A stretch of DNA of 45,345 nt from Pseudolabrys sp. (lineage in GTDB: Bacteria > Pseudomonadota > Alphaproteobacteria > Rhizobiales > Xanthobacteraceae): positions 1 to 45,345 of the forward strand of contig JALHNV010000020.1 in NCBI GenBank assembly GCA_022843325.1, in the 5' to 3' direction. The first letter of the stretch is position 1, and each line of letters starts with the position of its first letter. Positions 27,953 through 35,639 of the stretch are shown piece after piece. The position numbers were made by a program, and so were the translations under genes. The notes beneath the pieces were generated by a model. It did not search any database. It saw only the letters and a program-made list of their open reading frames with translations, and had not been told where the DNA came from.

Positions 27953-29275
27953 TCAGGAGGCGCCGCCGCACTTCTTGGTGACCTTGTTGTAGTTGCCGCA
28001 CTTGAGGTCGACCCAATCGGCGTCGAGGTCCTTCGAGCCCGGCAGGAAGTCGGTCCAGGCATCGCCGGGGACCAGGCCCTTGGTCTTCCACACCACATCG
28101 AACTGGCCGTCGGCGCGGATTTCGCCCACGAACACCGGCTTGGTAATGTGATGGTTCGGCAGCATCTTGGAGATACCGCCGGTCAGGTTCGGCGCTTCGA
28201 TGCCCGGCAGAGCCGCGATCACCTTGTCGGCGTCGGTGGTCTTCGCCTTCTCGACCGCCTTGACCCACATATTGAAGCCGATCACCGTCGCTTCCATCGG
28301 ATCGTTGGTCGTGCGCTTCGGGTTCTTGGTGAACGCCTGCCACTTCTTGATGAATTCGGCATTGCCCTTGTCCTTGATCGACTGGAAGTAGTTCCAGGCG
28401 GCCAGGTGGCCGAGCAGCGGCTTGGTGTCGAGACCGGCGAGTTCTTCTTCGCCGACCGAGAACGCCACGACCGGAATGTCGGTCGCCTTGATGCCCTGGT
28501 TGCCGAGTTCCTTGTAGAACGGCACGTTGGCGTCACCGTTGATGGTGGAGACCACCGCGGTCTTCTTGCCGGCCGAGCCGAACTTCTTGATGTCCGACAC
28601 GATGGTCTGCCAATCGGAATGCCCGAACGGCGTGTAGTTGATCATGATGTCCGCTTCGGCGACGCCCTTGGACTTCAGGTAGGCCTCGAGAATGCGGTTG
28701 GTGGTGCGCGGGTAGACATAGTCGGTGCCCGCCAGCACCCAGCGCTTCACCGAGCCGCCTTCCTTGCTCATCAGATAATCGACGGCCGGGATGGCCTGCT
28801 GGTTCGGCGCGGCGCCGGTGTAGAACACGTTGCGCTCGCTCTCCTCGCCCTCGTACTGCACCGGGTAGAAGAGGATCGAGTTGAGCTCCTTGAACACCGG
28901 CAGCACCGACTTGCGCGACACCGAGGTCCAGCAGCCGAACACCACCTGGACTTTTTCCTTCGAGATCAGCTCGCGGGCCTTTTCGGCGAACAGCGGCCAG
29001 TTCGAGGCCGGATCGACGACGACGGCTTCGAGCTTCTTGCCGAGCACGCCGCCCTTCTTGTTCTGCTCATCGATCATGAACAGAACGGTGTCCTTCAGCG
29101 TGGTCTCGCTGATCGCCATGGTGCCCGAGAGCGAGTGGAGCACGCCGACTTTGATGGTCTCCTGGGCCGCGGCCGGCGAAGCGGCAACCGTGGCAACGAC
29201 AGCCAGTCCCGCGGCGGCTGACAGCCACCCACGGACATTCGGCCGCTGGGCCGCCGATTTAACGATGTTGAGCAT
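27953..29275 (-). CDS. urtA: Urea ABC transporter substrate-binding protein UrtA
   Basis: A 440-residue periplasmic binding protein that captures urea (or short-chain amides) for UrtBC. The signal peptide ends near AASPAAAQ, and the mature part begins ETIKVGVLHSLSGTMAISET, which is almost diagnostic for UrtA/FmdD. CWTSVSRKSVLPVFKELNSI and NILFYPVQYEGEESE-like segments follow (here SILFYPVQYEGEESE). The ATG at 29275 has an AGGGGA site; the open upstream frame is not signal-like. It heads the 13.7-kb urea block, downstream of a sigma-54 promoter. Confidence 0.96.
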   Translation of the reverse strand: MLNIVKSAAQRPNVRGWLSAAAGLAVVATVAASPAAAQETIKVGVLHSLSGTMAISETTLKDTVLFMIDEQNKKGGVLGKKLEAVVVDPASNWPLFAEKARELISKEKVQVVFGCWTSVSRKSVLPVFKELNSILFYPVQYEGEESERNVFYTGAAPNQQAIPAVDYLMSKEGGSVKRWVLAGTDYVYPRTTNRILEAYLKSKGVAEADIMINYTPFGHSDWQTIVSDIKKFGSAGKKTAVVSTINGDANVPFYKELGNQGIKATDIPVVAFSVGEEELAGLDTKPLLGHLAAWNYFQSIKDKGNAEFIKKWQAFTKNPKRTTNDPMEATVIGFNMWVKAVEKAKTTDADKVIAALPGIEAPNLTGGISKMLPNHHITKPVFVGEIRADGQFDVVWKTKGLVPGDAWTDFLPGSKDLDADWVDLKCGNYNKVTKKCGGAS

Positions 29276-29340
29276 GAGCGAAATCCCCTGCGTTTGACGC
29301 GCGCGTTTAATCCCTGCGACTGTCCGCGCGAACAAGGTTT

Positions 29341-29357
29341 CGCAAGCCCTGTGCCAA
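29341..29357 (-). promoter_or_regulatory. Sigma-54 (RpoN) promoter of urtA
   Basis: On the reverse strand the sequence TTGGCACAGGGCTTGCG matches the -24/-12 consensus TGGCAC-N5-TTGC exactly, with GG and GC ten bases apart. The expected start is near 29330, leaving a leader of about 55 bases before the urtA ATG. A sigma-54 promoter implies an enhancer-binding activator, and for urea uptake NtrC is the natural candidate. Confidence 0.8.
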
Positions 29358-29361
29358 GGTC

Positions 29362-29377
29362 GTTAGCGGGTGCTAAC
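29362..29377. promoter_or_regulatory. Short inverted repeat just upstream of the sigma-54 promoter
   Basis: GTTAGC-gggt-GCTAAC is a perfect 6-bp inverted repeat. It lies five bases upstream of the -24 element of urtA. It could be a binding site for a regulator or an architectural protein, but no family consensus is recognised. Confidence 0.35.
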
Positions 29378-29398
29378 TAACTGTTTCGCTTAATGTAT

Positions 29399-29426
29399 AA
29401 TTGATCTGCCTAGAAACTGATCAATT
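29399..29426. promoter_or_regulatory. Inverted repeat, candidate upstream activator site
   Basis: AATTGATC-N12-GATCAATT is a perfect 8-bp inverted repeat centred about 80 bases upstream of the predicted urtA start. That is the usual distance for a sigma-54 activator site. It does not match the enteric NtrC consensus, so the binding protein is uncertain. It also lies in the leader side of the divergent galB-like gene. Confidence 0.4.
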
Positions 29427-29579
29427 CGACGGAACTCCCTCTGATTAATTTGTGTGCATACCTTCTAATTATTGTGCGGTGCGATGACGGTCGCACCGGC
29501 GTCTTCGGGTTGACGCGATGACCGATCGCGGCTGAATACCGGCCGCCACCGTCCTACCGACACCGGAGAGTTTTTCAGC

Positions 29580-30305
29580 ATGGTCGACCAAGGCAAGACC
29601 GGGCTCGTCATCACCGCCCATCCCGGTGACTTCGTCTGGCGCGCCGGCGGCGCTATCGCGCTGCACGCCAGCAAGGGCTACCGGGTCAAGATCGTCTGCA
29701 TGTCTTTCGGCGAGCGCGGCGAAAGCCAGTTCGCCTGGAAGGAAACCGGCGCGACGCTGGAGTCGGTCAAGGCCGGCCGCAAGGACGAGGCCGAGCGCGC
29801 CGCCGCGTTGCTCGGCGCCGAGATCGAGTTCTTCGACTGCGGCGACTATCCGCTCAAACTCAATGAGCAGCATTTCGACCGCATGGTCGACATCTACCGC
29901 GAGCTCAACCCCGCCTTCGTGCTGACCCACGCGCTCGAAGACCCGTACAATTTCGATCACCCGAACGCGGCGCATTTCGCCCAGGAAACCCGCGTCGTGG
30001 CGCAGGCCATGGGCCACAAGCCGGGCGCCAAATACAAATACGCGGCGCCGCCGGTCTACCTGTTCGAGCCGCATCAGCCGGAGCAATGCAACTACAAGCC
30101 CGACCTCATTCTCAAGATCGACGAGGTGTGGGAACAGAAATACAAGGCGTTCCAGATCCTGGCGGCGCAGAAGCATTTGTGGGGCTACTACGAGCGCGTT
30201 GCGCTCAACCGCGGCATCCAGGGCTCGCGCAACACCGGCGTACCGATGACCTATGGCGAGGCCTATCAGACGCTGTTCCCGCGCGTGGCGATGGAATTGG
30301 GGTAG
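29580..30305 (+). CDS. galB: GalB-like 4-oxalomesaconate hydratase, PIG-L deacetylase fold
   Basis: A 241-residue protein of the PIG-L/LmbE fold. The metal site is AHPGDFVWRAGGAIALHA at 13-30 with His14 and Asp17, and the third ligand region is FDHPNAAH at 125-132. The usual HPDD is HPGD here. The DFVWRAGGAIALHA segment resembles GalB of Pseudomonas putida more than N-acetylglucosamine deacetylases. GalB hydrates 4-oxalomesaconate to 4-carboxy-4-hydroxy-2-oxoadipate. The next gene encodes the aldolase that cleaves that product, which strongly supports this role. It diverges from urtA across a 304-base region. Confidence 0.72.
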   Translation: MVDQGKTGLVITAHPGDFVWRAGGAIALHASKGYRVKIVCMSFGERGESQFAWKETGATLESVKAGRKDEAERAAALLGAEIEFFDCGDYPLKLNEQHFDRMVDIYRELNPAFVLTHALEDPYNFDHPNAAHFAQETRVVAQAMGHKPGAKYKYAAPPVYLFEPHQPEQCNYKPDLILKIDEVWEQKYKAFQILAAQKHLWGYYERVALNRGIQGSRNTGVPMTYGEAYQTLFPRVAMELG

Positions 30306-30313
30306 ACTCTCCC

Positions 30314-30439
30314 GTGTCCCGGGCGCGGCGCAACATGAAATGTTGCGTCCGCCGACCCGGGACCGTCGCGCCCCCCTAATTTGCTAAGGTCCCGGCTCTG
30401 CGGCGCACCGCTAACGCGGCGCACCGCGTCCGGGACAAG
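30314..30439. repeat. Large imperfect palindromic repeat, family D, copy 2
   Basis: The outer ends GTGTCCCGGGCGCGGCGC and CGCGTCCGGGACAAG match the copy at 26054-26210. The interior differs (AACATGAAATGTT stem and GCGGCGCACCGC stems). It lies between galB-like and galC-like genes and ends about 14 bases before the latter's start. Confidence 0.85.
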
Positions 30440-30452
30440 CCAGGAGAACCAC

Positions 30453-31145
30453 ATGAAGCCCGTCGTCGTTCGCAACATCAAGCGTGCCGATGCCAACGCC
30501 ATCGGCACCATGCAGGCGCTCGGCGTCTCGACCGTACATGAAGCGCTCGGCCGCTCCGGCCTGATGAAGCCTTACATGCGGCCGATCTGGGCCGGCGCGT
30601 CGATTGCCGGACCCGCCGTCACCATCCTCGCGCAGCCCGGCGACAACTGGATGATCCACGTCGCCATCGAACAGTGCCAGCCGGGCGACATCGTCGTGCT
30701 CGGCTGCACCGCCGACAATACCGACGGCATGTTCGGCGACCTGCTCGCCACCTCGCTGAAGGCGCGTGGCGTCAAGGGCCTGGTCATCGACGCCGGCTGC
30801 CGCGATGTCGCGACGCTGAAGGAAATGGGCTTCCCGGTGTGGTCGCGCGCCATTTCGGCCAAGGGAACGGTCAAAGCCACGCTTGGCGCGGTCAACATTC
30901 CGGTAGTCTGCGCCGGCGTCAACGTCATTCCCGGCGACGTGGTGGTGGCCGACGACGATGGCGTCGTGATCGTGCCGAACAAGCTCGCCGTGGAGGTCGC
31001 GGCCAAGGCGCAGAAGCGCGCCGACGACGAAGAAGCCAAGCGTACAAAACTCGCCGCCGGGGTGCTCGGGCTCGACATGTACAACATGCGTGAACCGCTG
31101 GCGAAAGCGGGCCTCGTTTACGTCGATAACCCGGAAGACGCCTGA
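30453..31145 (+). CDS. galC: 4-carboxy-4-hydroxy-2-oxoadipate aldolase (GalC/LigK/ProA, RraA fold)
   Basis: A 230-residue class II pyruvate aldolase of the RraA fold. It cleaves 4-carboxy-4-hydroxy-2-oxoadipate to pyruvate and oxaloacetate, and usually also decarboxylates oxaloacetate. The divalent-metal site is formed by GDLLAT around 95-100 and VIDAGCRD at 111-118. A C-terminal extension ([21 protein letters not shown]) is typical of the LigK group and not of the RNase E inhibitor RraA. A CAGGAG site precedes the ATG. It is the last step of gallate and protocatechuate 4,5-cleavage pathways. Confidence 0.85.
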   Translation: MKPVVVRNIKRADANAIGTMQALGVSTVHEALGRSGLMKPYMRPIWAGASIAGPAVTILAQPGDNWMIHVAIEQCQPGDIVVLGCTADNTDGMFGDLLATSLKARGVKGLVIDAGCRDVATLKEMGFPVWSRAISAKGTVKATLGAVNIPVVCAGVNVIPGDVVVADDDGVVIVPNKLAVEVAAKAQKRADDEEAKRTKLAAGVLGLDMYNMREPLAKAGLVYVDNPEDA

Positions 31146-31155
31146 GCGCGATTGC

Positions 31156-31917
31156 CTAGCGCCCGCTGGGACCGAAGCGTTCGGTTTTGATCAGATGCGC
31201 CGCATGGCCGATATCGCGCAATTGCGTCGCCGCCGTCTCGACGAAGGGCGTCGGCCCGCAGACAAAGATGCGCGGGGTCTCAGCCGGCGCAAAACCCGTC
31301 TCCTCGAGCATGGCGCGATCGACCCGCCGCGCGAGCCCGCCCCAGCCGGGCGGTCGGTCGCGCGTCAGCGTGTGCACGAGACGGAAACCGTCGCCCTTCC
31401 CCGCCAGTTGTTCTAGCTCGGCGTGGTAGATGATGTCGGCCTGGGTGCGTGACGAATAGAGCAGCGTGGCCGGCGCCTCCGATGCGGCCGCAGCGCGGTG
31501 CCGCAACATTGCCATCAGCGGCACGATGCCGGAGCCGCCGCCGACCAGAAACAGCGGACCGCCGAGCGCCGCGGTCCACACGAAGTAGCCGCCAACCGGC
31601 CCCCGCAATTCGAAAGTATCGCCGGCGCGCAGGTCACCGGCCAGATACGACGACACCTCGCCGTCGGCGAGCCGCTCGACGGTCAGCATGAGCTTCGGCG
31701 CCTCCGGCGGCGAGGCGATCGAGTAACTGCGCTGCGCCTGATAGCCGTCCTCGGAGGTAAGCCGCACATCAACATGCTGGCCGGCGCGATGGCCAGGCCA
31801 GCCGGGGATATCGAGCACAAGGCTGCGCACCCGCGGCGTCTCGTCGATTACATTGCGAACCGTTGCGGTCATCCATTGCAATCGCCGCGGCGCAGAGAGA
31901 CTTTTAGTTTCGCGCAT
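31156..31917 (-). CDS. Ferredoxin reductase-type FAD/NAD(P)-binding oxidoreductase
   Basis: A flavin reductase of the ferredoxin-NADP reductase superfamily, 253 residues with the ATG at 31917 or 238 with the ATG at 31872. The FAD motif is RSYSIASPP, the nucleotide-binding GGGSGIVPLMAMLRH follows, and the C-terminus has FVCGPTPFVE. No iron-sulfur domain is present, so it needs a partner. It directly follows the sulfite-oxidase-like gene, a pairing that suggests electron transfer between the two. The first ATG lies in the family C repeat, so the shorter start may be original. Confidence 0.85.
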   Translation of the reverse strand: MRETKSLSAPRRLQWMTATVRNVIDETPRVRSLVLDIPGWPGHRAGQHVDVRLTSEDGYQAQRSYSIASPPEAPKLMLTVERLADGEVSSYLAGDLRAGDTFELRGPVGGYFVWTAALGGPLFLVGGGSGIVPLMAMLRHRAAAASEAPATLLYSSRTQADIIYHAELEQLAGKGDGFRLVHTLTRDRPPGWGGLARRVDRAMLEETGFAPAETPRIFVCGPTPFVETAATQLRDIGHAAHLIKTERFGPSGR

Positions 31918-31959
31918 GATCTTTATCCGAAAACCGGTTCCCACTTTTCGGGATCATGC
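31914..31959. repeat. Palindromic repeat, family C, copy 2
   Basis: Near-identical to 21458-21502, with ends GCATGATC and GATCATGC and the core CGAAAACCGGTTCCCAC. It fills the gap between the sulfite-oxidase-like and reductase genes and supplies an in-frame ATG for the latter. Confidence 0.88.
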
Positions 31960-31963
31960 GCCT

Positions 31964-32584
31964 TCAGTCGCCGTCATAACGCTGCTCGCGCCACGGATCG
32001 CCGTAGATGTGATAGCCGTTCTCTTCCCAGAAGCCGGGAACCTCGCTGTCGAGAAACTGGATGCGCTGCACCCATTTGGCGCTCTTCCAGAAGTAGAGAT
32101 GCGGCACCAGCAGCCGCGCCGGACCGCCATGTTCGGGATCCAGCGTCTCGCCGTCGAACTGCGTGGCGATCATCGCCTTGCCGTCGACCAGATCCTCGGA
32201 CGGGACATTGGTGGTGTAGCCGCCGTCGCAGTGGATGAGCGCAAACGGGCCCGGCGGCTCCGAAAGTCCGGCCGCCTCAAGCAGCGCGTCGATGGTGACT
32301 CCGCGCCAGCTTGTATCGAGCTTCGACCAGGTGGTGACGCAATGGATGTCGACCGTCAGGTCGGTCTGCGGCAGCGCGTTGAACTGCCCCCACGTCCAGT
32401 CGCCCACCGGACTGTCGCCATCATCGATGGCGAAACGCCAGTTCGCCAGGTCCACCGGCGGCGTCGGGCCTGCCGACAGCACCGGAAAGTCTGTGACCAG
32501 ACGCTGGCCCGGCGGCACCCGCGTGACGGTGTCACCGCTGCGGCCGCGTCCGCGAAAGCCGCGCGAAATCGGTGACTGACTCAT
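31964..32584 (-). CDS. Sulfite oxidase-like molybdopterin oxidoreductase
   Basis: A 206-residue catalytic domain of the SUOX/YedY molybdenum enzyme group. The molybdenum-ligating Cys82 is in DIHCVTTWSKLD. The pterin-binding segments IHCDGGYTTN and GGPARLLVPHLYFWKSAKWV also fit. There is no heme domain, no dimerisation domain and no signal peptide, so it is a short cytoplasmic member. The physiological substrate of this subgroup is not known to me. The downstream reductase, about 46 bases away, could provide or accept electrons. Confidence 0.85.
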   Translation of the reverse strand: MSQSPISRGFRGRGRSGDTVTRVPPGQRLVTDFPVLSAGPTPPVDLANWRFAIDDGDSPVGDWTWGQFNALPQTDLTVDIHCVTTWSKLDTSWRGVTIDALLEAAGLSEPPGPFALIHCDGGYTTNVPSEDLVDGKAMIATQFDGETLDPEHGGPARLLVPHLYFWKSAKWVQRIQFLDSEVPGFWEENGYHIYGDPWREQRYDGD

Positions 32585-32703
32585 GATGGAGAACCTTTGT
32601 GTCCGGTCGCTTGAGTGTCGCGCGCGGCCCCGTCAAAGACAATACGCCGAACGGCGCAGAGTGACGGCGGGGTCCTTTGACCGCGGTCCGCGGCCGTGGC
32701 TTT

Positions 32704-33699
32704 ATGCGCCGGTCCAAGCCTCTTGCCGCGAGACCGACCGTGCAGCCGGAACCGATTTACGACATCGCCCACCTCGGGCATCTCGAACTCCTGACGCCGA
32801 CCTTCGACGCCAGCGCGCGCTTTTTCATCGACATCATGGGCATGACCGAAAGCGGCACCAAAGGCGACAGCATCTATCTCCGCGCGTACGACGACTACGA
32901 GCGCTATTCGCTGAAGCTGACGGCGTCGAAGACCAACGGCATGGCGCATGTCGCCTACCGCACGCGCTCGGAGCAGGCGCTGGAGCGCCGCGCCATGGCG
33001 TTGAAGGGTTCGGGCTTCGACGTCGGCTGGACCGACGGTGACGTCGGCCATGGCAAAACCTTCGTCTGCAAGGACCCGGACGGCCATGTCATCGAACTCT
33101 ATTACGACACCGAATGGTACGAAGCGCCGCCCGAACTCAAGCCGTCGCTGAAAAACCAGGCGCAACGGTTTCCCGGCCGCGGCTGCAATGTGCGCCGGCT
33201 CGATCACTGGAACGGACTGGCGGCGGATATTTCAGCCTGCCGCAAGTTCTTCGAGGATTATCTCGGCTTCCGGCTGACCGAACGCATCGTCCTCAATGAC
33301 GGCTCGGAGGCCGGCATCTGGCTGACCGCCACCAACAAGTCCTACGACTTCGCCTATACGCGCGACCACACAGGTATCCCCGGCCGCTTTCATCACGTCA
33401 CCTACGCGCTGAACTCGCGCGAGGAGGTACTGCTCGCCGCCGACATTTTCTTGGAGAACGGCGTGCACATCGAGACCGGCCCGCACAAGCACGCGGTGCA
33501 GCAGACGTTCTTTCTCTATGTGTACGAGCCGGGCGGCAACCGCGTCGAAGTCGCCAATGCCGGCGCGCGGCTGATTTTGGCGCCGGACTGGAAGCCCATC
33601 ACCTGGACCGAAGACGAGCGCAAGAAGGGTCAGGCCTGGGGCCTGAAGACCATCGAGTCGTTCCACACCCACGGCACGCCGGTGGTGGACCACACCTAG
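32704..33699 (+). CDS. VOC-fold extradiol-type dioxygenase
   Basis: A 331-residue two-module vicinal-oxygen-chelate protein like catechol 2,3-dioxygenase. Module one starts IAHLGHLELLTPTFDASARF and module two RRLDHWNGLAADISACRKFF. The iron site appears intact: His168, His at 230/231 in RFHHVTYAL, and Glu282 in GGNRVEV. The segment FLYVYEPGGNRVE closely follows the extradiol dioxygenase signature. It is therefore likely an active Fe(II) ring-cleavage enzyme. The start is uncertain: ATG 32704 has no good ribosome site, GTG 32740 is a reasonable alternative, and a TTG exists at 32677. Position near galB and galC suggests an aromatic pathway. Confidence 0.82.
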   Translation: MRRSKPLAARPTVQPEPIYDIAHLGHLELLTPTFDASARFFIDIMGMTESGTKGDSIYLRAYDDYERYSLKLTASKTNGMAHVAYRTRSEQALERRAMALKGSGFDVGWTDGDVGHGKTFVCKDPDGHVIELYYDTEWYEAPPELKPSLKNQAQRFPGRGCNVRRLDHWNGLAADISACRKFFEDYLGFRLTERIVLNDGSEAGIWLTATNKSYDFAYTRDHTGIPGRFHHVTYALNSREEVLLAADIFLENGVHIETGPHKHAVQQTFFLYVYEPGGNRVEVANAGARLILAPDWKPITWTEDERKKGQAWGLKTIESFHTHGTPVVDHT

Positions 33700-33751
33700 T
33701 CGACGACGCTGATGCGCAATGCGCGGTTGGCTTATAATGACAGGATAGCCA

Positions 33752-34594
33752 ATGACCATCATCCCCCGCGTCACCCTGCCCTCCGGCGCCGCCATGCCGG
33801 TGTACGGCCTCGGCACCTGGCGGATGGGCGAGAGCGTTCGCCGGCGCGCCGATGAGGTTGCAGCGCTGCGGCACGGTCTGGATCTCGGCGTGACGTTGAT
33901 CGACACCGCCGAGATGTACGGAGACGGCGAGGCCGAGACCATTGTGGCCGACGCGGTCGAGCCGCGCCGCGACGGCCTGTTCATTGTCGGCAAGGTGCTG
34001 CCCAACAATGCGAGCCGCCGAGGCACCATCACCGCCTGCGAGCGCAGCCTGAAACGGCTCAAGACCGACCATATCGATCTTTATCTGCTGCACTGGCGCG
34101 GCGCGGTGCCGCTGGCCGAAACGCTGGAGGCTTTCGCCGCGCTGGTGAAGGCCGGCAAGATCGGCGGCTGGGGCGTCAGCAATTTCGACATCGACGACAT
34201 GCAGGACTTGGCGGCATTAACCGGCGGCAGCGACTGCGCCACCAACCAGGTGCTGTACAATCTCACCCGGCGCGGCATCGAGTTCGACCTGATGCCCTGG
34301 TGCCGCCAGCACAAGATGCCGATCATGGCCTACTCGCCGATCGAACAGGGCCGCCTGCTCGGCCACGCCGCCTTGCGCGAGGTCGCGCAACGCCACCAGG
34401 CGACGCCGGCGCAGGTCGCGCTGGCCTGGCTGCTGCGGCAGGATGACGTCGTCGTCATTCCGAAGGCGACGGCGCTGGCGCATGTCGCAGAGAACCTGGC
34501 GGCGCTCGATCTGCATTTGAACGGCGAGGATCTGGCCACGCTGGATCAGGCGTTTCCGCCGCCGCGCAAAGCGACGCCGCTGGCGATCCTGTAA
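33752..34594 (+). CDS. Aldo/keto reductase
   Basis: A 280-residue NADPH-dependent reductase of the aldo/keto reductase (TIM barrel) superfamily. The catalytic tetrad is Asp51, Tyr56, Lys81 and His114, in LIDTAEMYGDG, IVGKV and YLLHWRG. The C-terminal nucleotide site contains VVIPKAT. The length and motifs fit a 2,5-didehydrogluconate reductase-like branch, but the substrate cannot be predicted. An AGGAT site lies before the ATG. It is 52 bases downstream of the VOC gene and on the same strand as the next dehydrogenase. Confidence 0.92.
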   Translation: MTIIPRVTLPSGAAMPVYGLGTWRMGESVRRRADEVAALRHGLDLGVTLIDTAEMYGDGEAETIVADAVEPRRDGLFIVGKVLPNNASRRGTITACERSLKRLKTDHIDLYLLHWRGAVPLAETLEAFAALVKAGKIGGWGVSNFDIDDMQDLAALTGGSDCATNQVLYNLTRRGIEFDLMPWCRQHKMPIMAYSPIEQGRLLGHAALREVAQRHQATPAQVALAWLLRQDDVVVIPKATALAHVAENLAALDLHLNGEDLATLDQAFPPPRKATPLAIL

Positions 34595-34673
34595 GCGCCC
34601 GCCGGCCGGAGACGCGCGCGCTGGAATACTCTACGGTGGCGGCAACCAATAAACGACCCAAGGACAGCCGCGC

Positions 34674-35576
34674 ATGACCCGCCGCAACACGCCCCGCATT
34701 TCCTTCATCGGCTTTGGCGAAGCCGGACAGGCTGTCGCCTCGGGCCTGCGCGAGGCCGGCATCGAGCGCATCGCCGCGTGGGATATTCTTTTCCCTGACA
34801 GCGCCGGCGCCAAGCTCAAGGCGGCCGGCGACCGGTTCGGCATCCGGCTGGCGGAGTCGGCAGCCGATGCCGTGCGCGACACCGACATGGTCATCTCCGC
34901 CGTCACCGCGGCCTCCAGCCTCGAGGCCGCGCGATCGGTCGAGCCGCACCTCTCCGGCAATCCCTATTACCTCGACATCAATTCGGTCTCGCCCGGACGC
35001 AAGCAGGACACCGCCCGGCTGCTGGCCGGCAAGGCGCGCTATGTCGACGTTGCGGTGATCGCGCCGATCCATCCGGCACGTCACAAGACGCCGCTGTTGA
35101 TCGCCGGGCCGCACGCCGACGAGATCGCGCCGCTGCTGGGCGAACTGGACATGAAGCCCAAGATCGTGCCCGGCGACACCGGCCAGGCGGCGGCGATCAA
35201 GATGATCCGCTCGGTCATGATCAAGGGTCTGGAGGCGCTGACGCTGGAATGTTATCTCGCGGCGACACGCGCCGGGCTGCTCGACGACGTACTGGCCTCG
35301 ATGAAGAACAATTACCCGACGCTCGATTTCGGCCAGATGGGCGACTACAACATCGAACGCATGGCCAGCCATGGCGAGCGCCGCGCGGCCGAAATGGAAG
35401 AGTCTGCCGTCACCTTGCGCGAACTCGGCCTCGAACCCTTGATGGTCGAGGCCACGGTCAAGCGGCAGCGGGAAATGGGCGCTCTCGGCAAGCATGACAG
35501 TGTGCGCGCGACGCTCAACGACGGCCGCGCCGCCATGCTCAATGCCATCAGCGGCGCCGCCAAAGACCGGCACTGA
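34674..35576 (+). CDS. NAD(P)-dependent oxidoreductase with DUF1932 C-terminal domain
   Basis: A 300-residue dehydrogenase. The Rossmann start is RISFIGFGEAGQAVASGLR with GFGEAG at 13-18. It has an SVSPGRKQDTARLL-type substrate loop, and a helical C-terminus resembling the phosphogluconate-dehydrogenase-like DUF1932 domain, with AAAIKMIRSVMIKGLEAL (the catalytic-Lys region). Members are beta-hydroxyacid dehydrogenases of uncertain substrate. It lies in the same direction as the VOC protein and aldo/keto reductase and ends before a strong hairpin. The domain assignment is from motif memory. Confidence 0.85.
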   Translation: MTRRNTPRISFIGFGEAGQAVASGLREAGIERIAAWDILFPDSAGAKLKAAGDRFGIRLAESAADAVRDTDMVISAVTAASSLEAARSVEPHLSGNPYYLDINSVSPGRKQDTARLLAGKARYVDVAVIAPIHPARHKTPLLIAGPHADEIAPLLGELDMKPKIVPGDTGQAAAIKMIRSVMIKGLEALTLECYLAATRAGLLDDVLASMKNNYPTLDFGQMGDYNIERMASHGERRAAEMEESAVTLRELGLEPLMVEATVKRQREMGALGKHDSVRATLNDGRAAMLNAISGAAKDRH

Positions 35577-35591
35577 GGTCCATAAAAGGAA

Positions 35592-35617
35592 AACGGGCCG
35601 CCCGGAGGCGGCCCGTT
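35592..35617. terminator. Terminator-like hairpin between convergent genes
   Basis: A near-perfect stem AACGGGCCGCC-cgga-GGCGGCCCGTT lies between the convergent dehydrogenase and ABC binding-protein genes. No long T run follows in either direction, so it is a weak or Rho-assisted two-way terminator. Confidence 0.6.
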
Positions 35618-35639
35618 GGCATCCGTGTCCGCGCCGCGA

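Noticed and set aside
27020..29221. Plus-strand frame of 733 codons over urtA and urtB
   Set aside because: It is the antisense of two well-supported genes. Its composition is the usual Arg/Gly/Asp shadow of high-GC DNA and no domain was recognised.
29580..30305. GalB-like gene as an N-acetylglucosamine deacetylase
   Set aside because: The fold is shared, but the DFVWRAGGAIALHA segment and the following GalC-type aldolase gene favour oxalomesaconate hydratase. The deacetylase role is not excluded.
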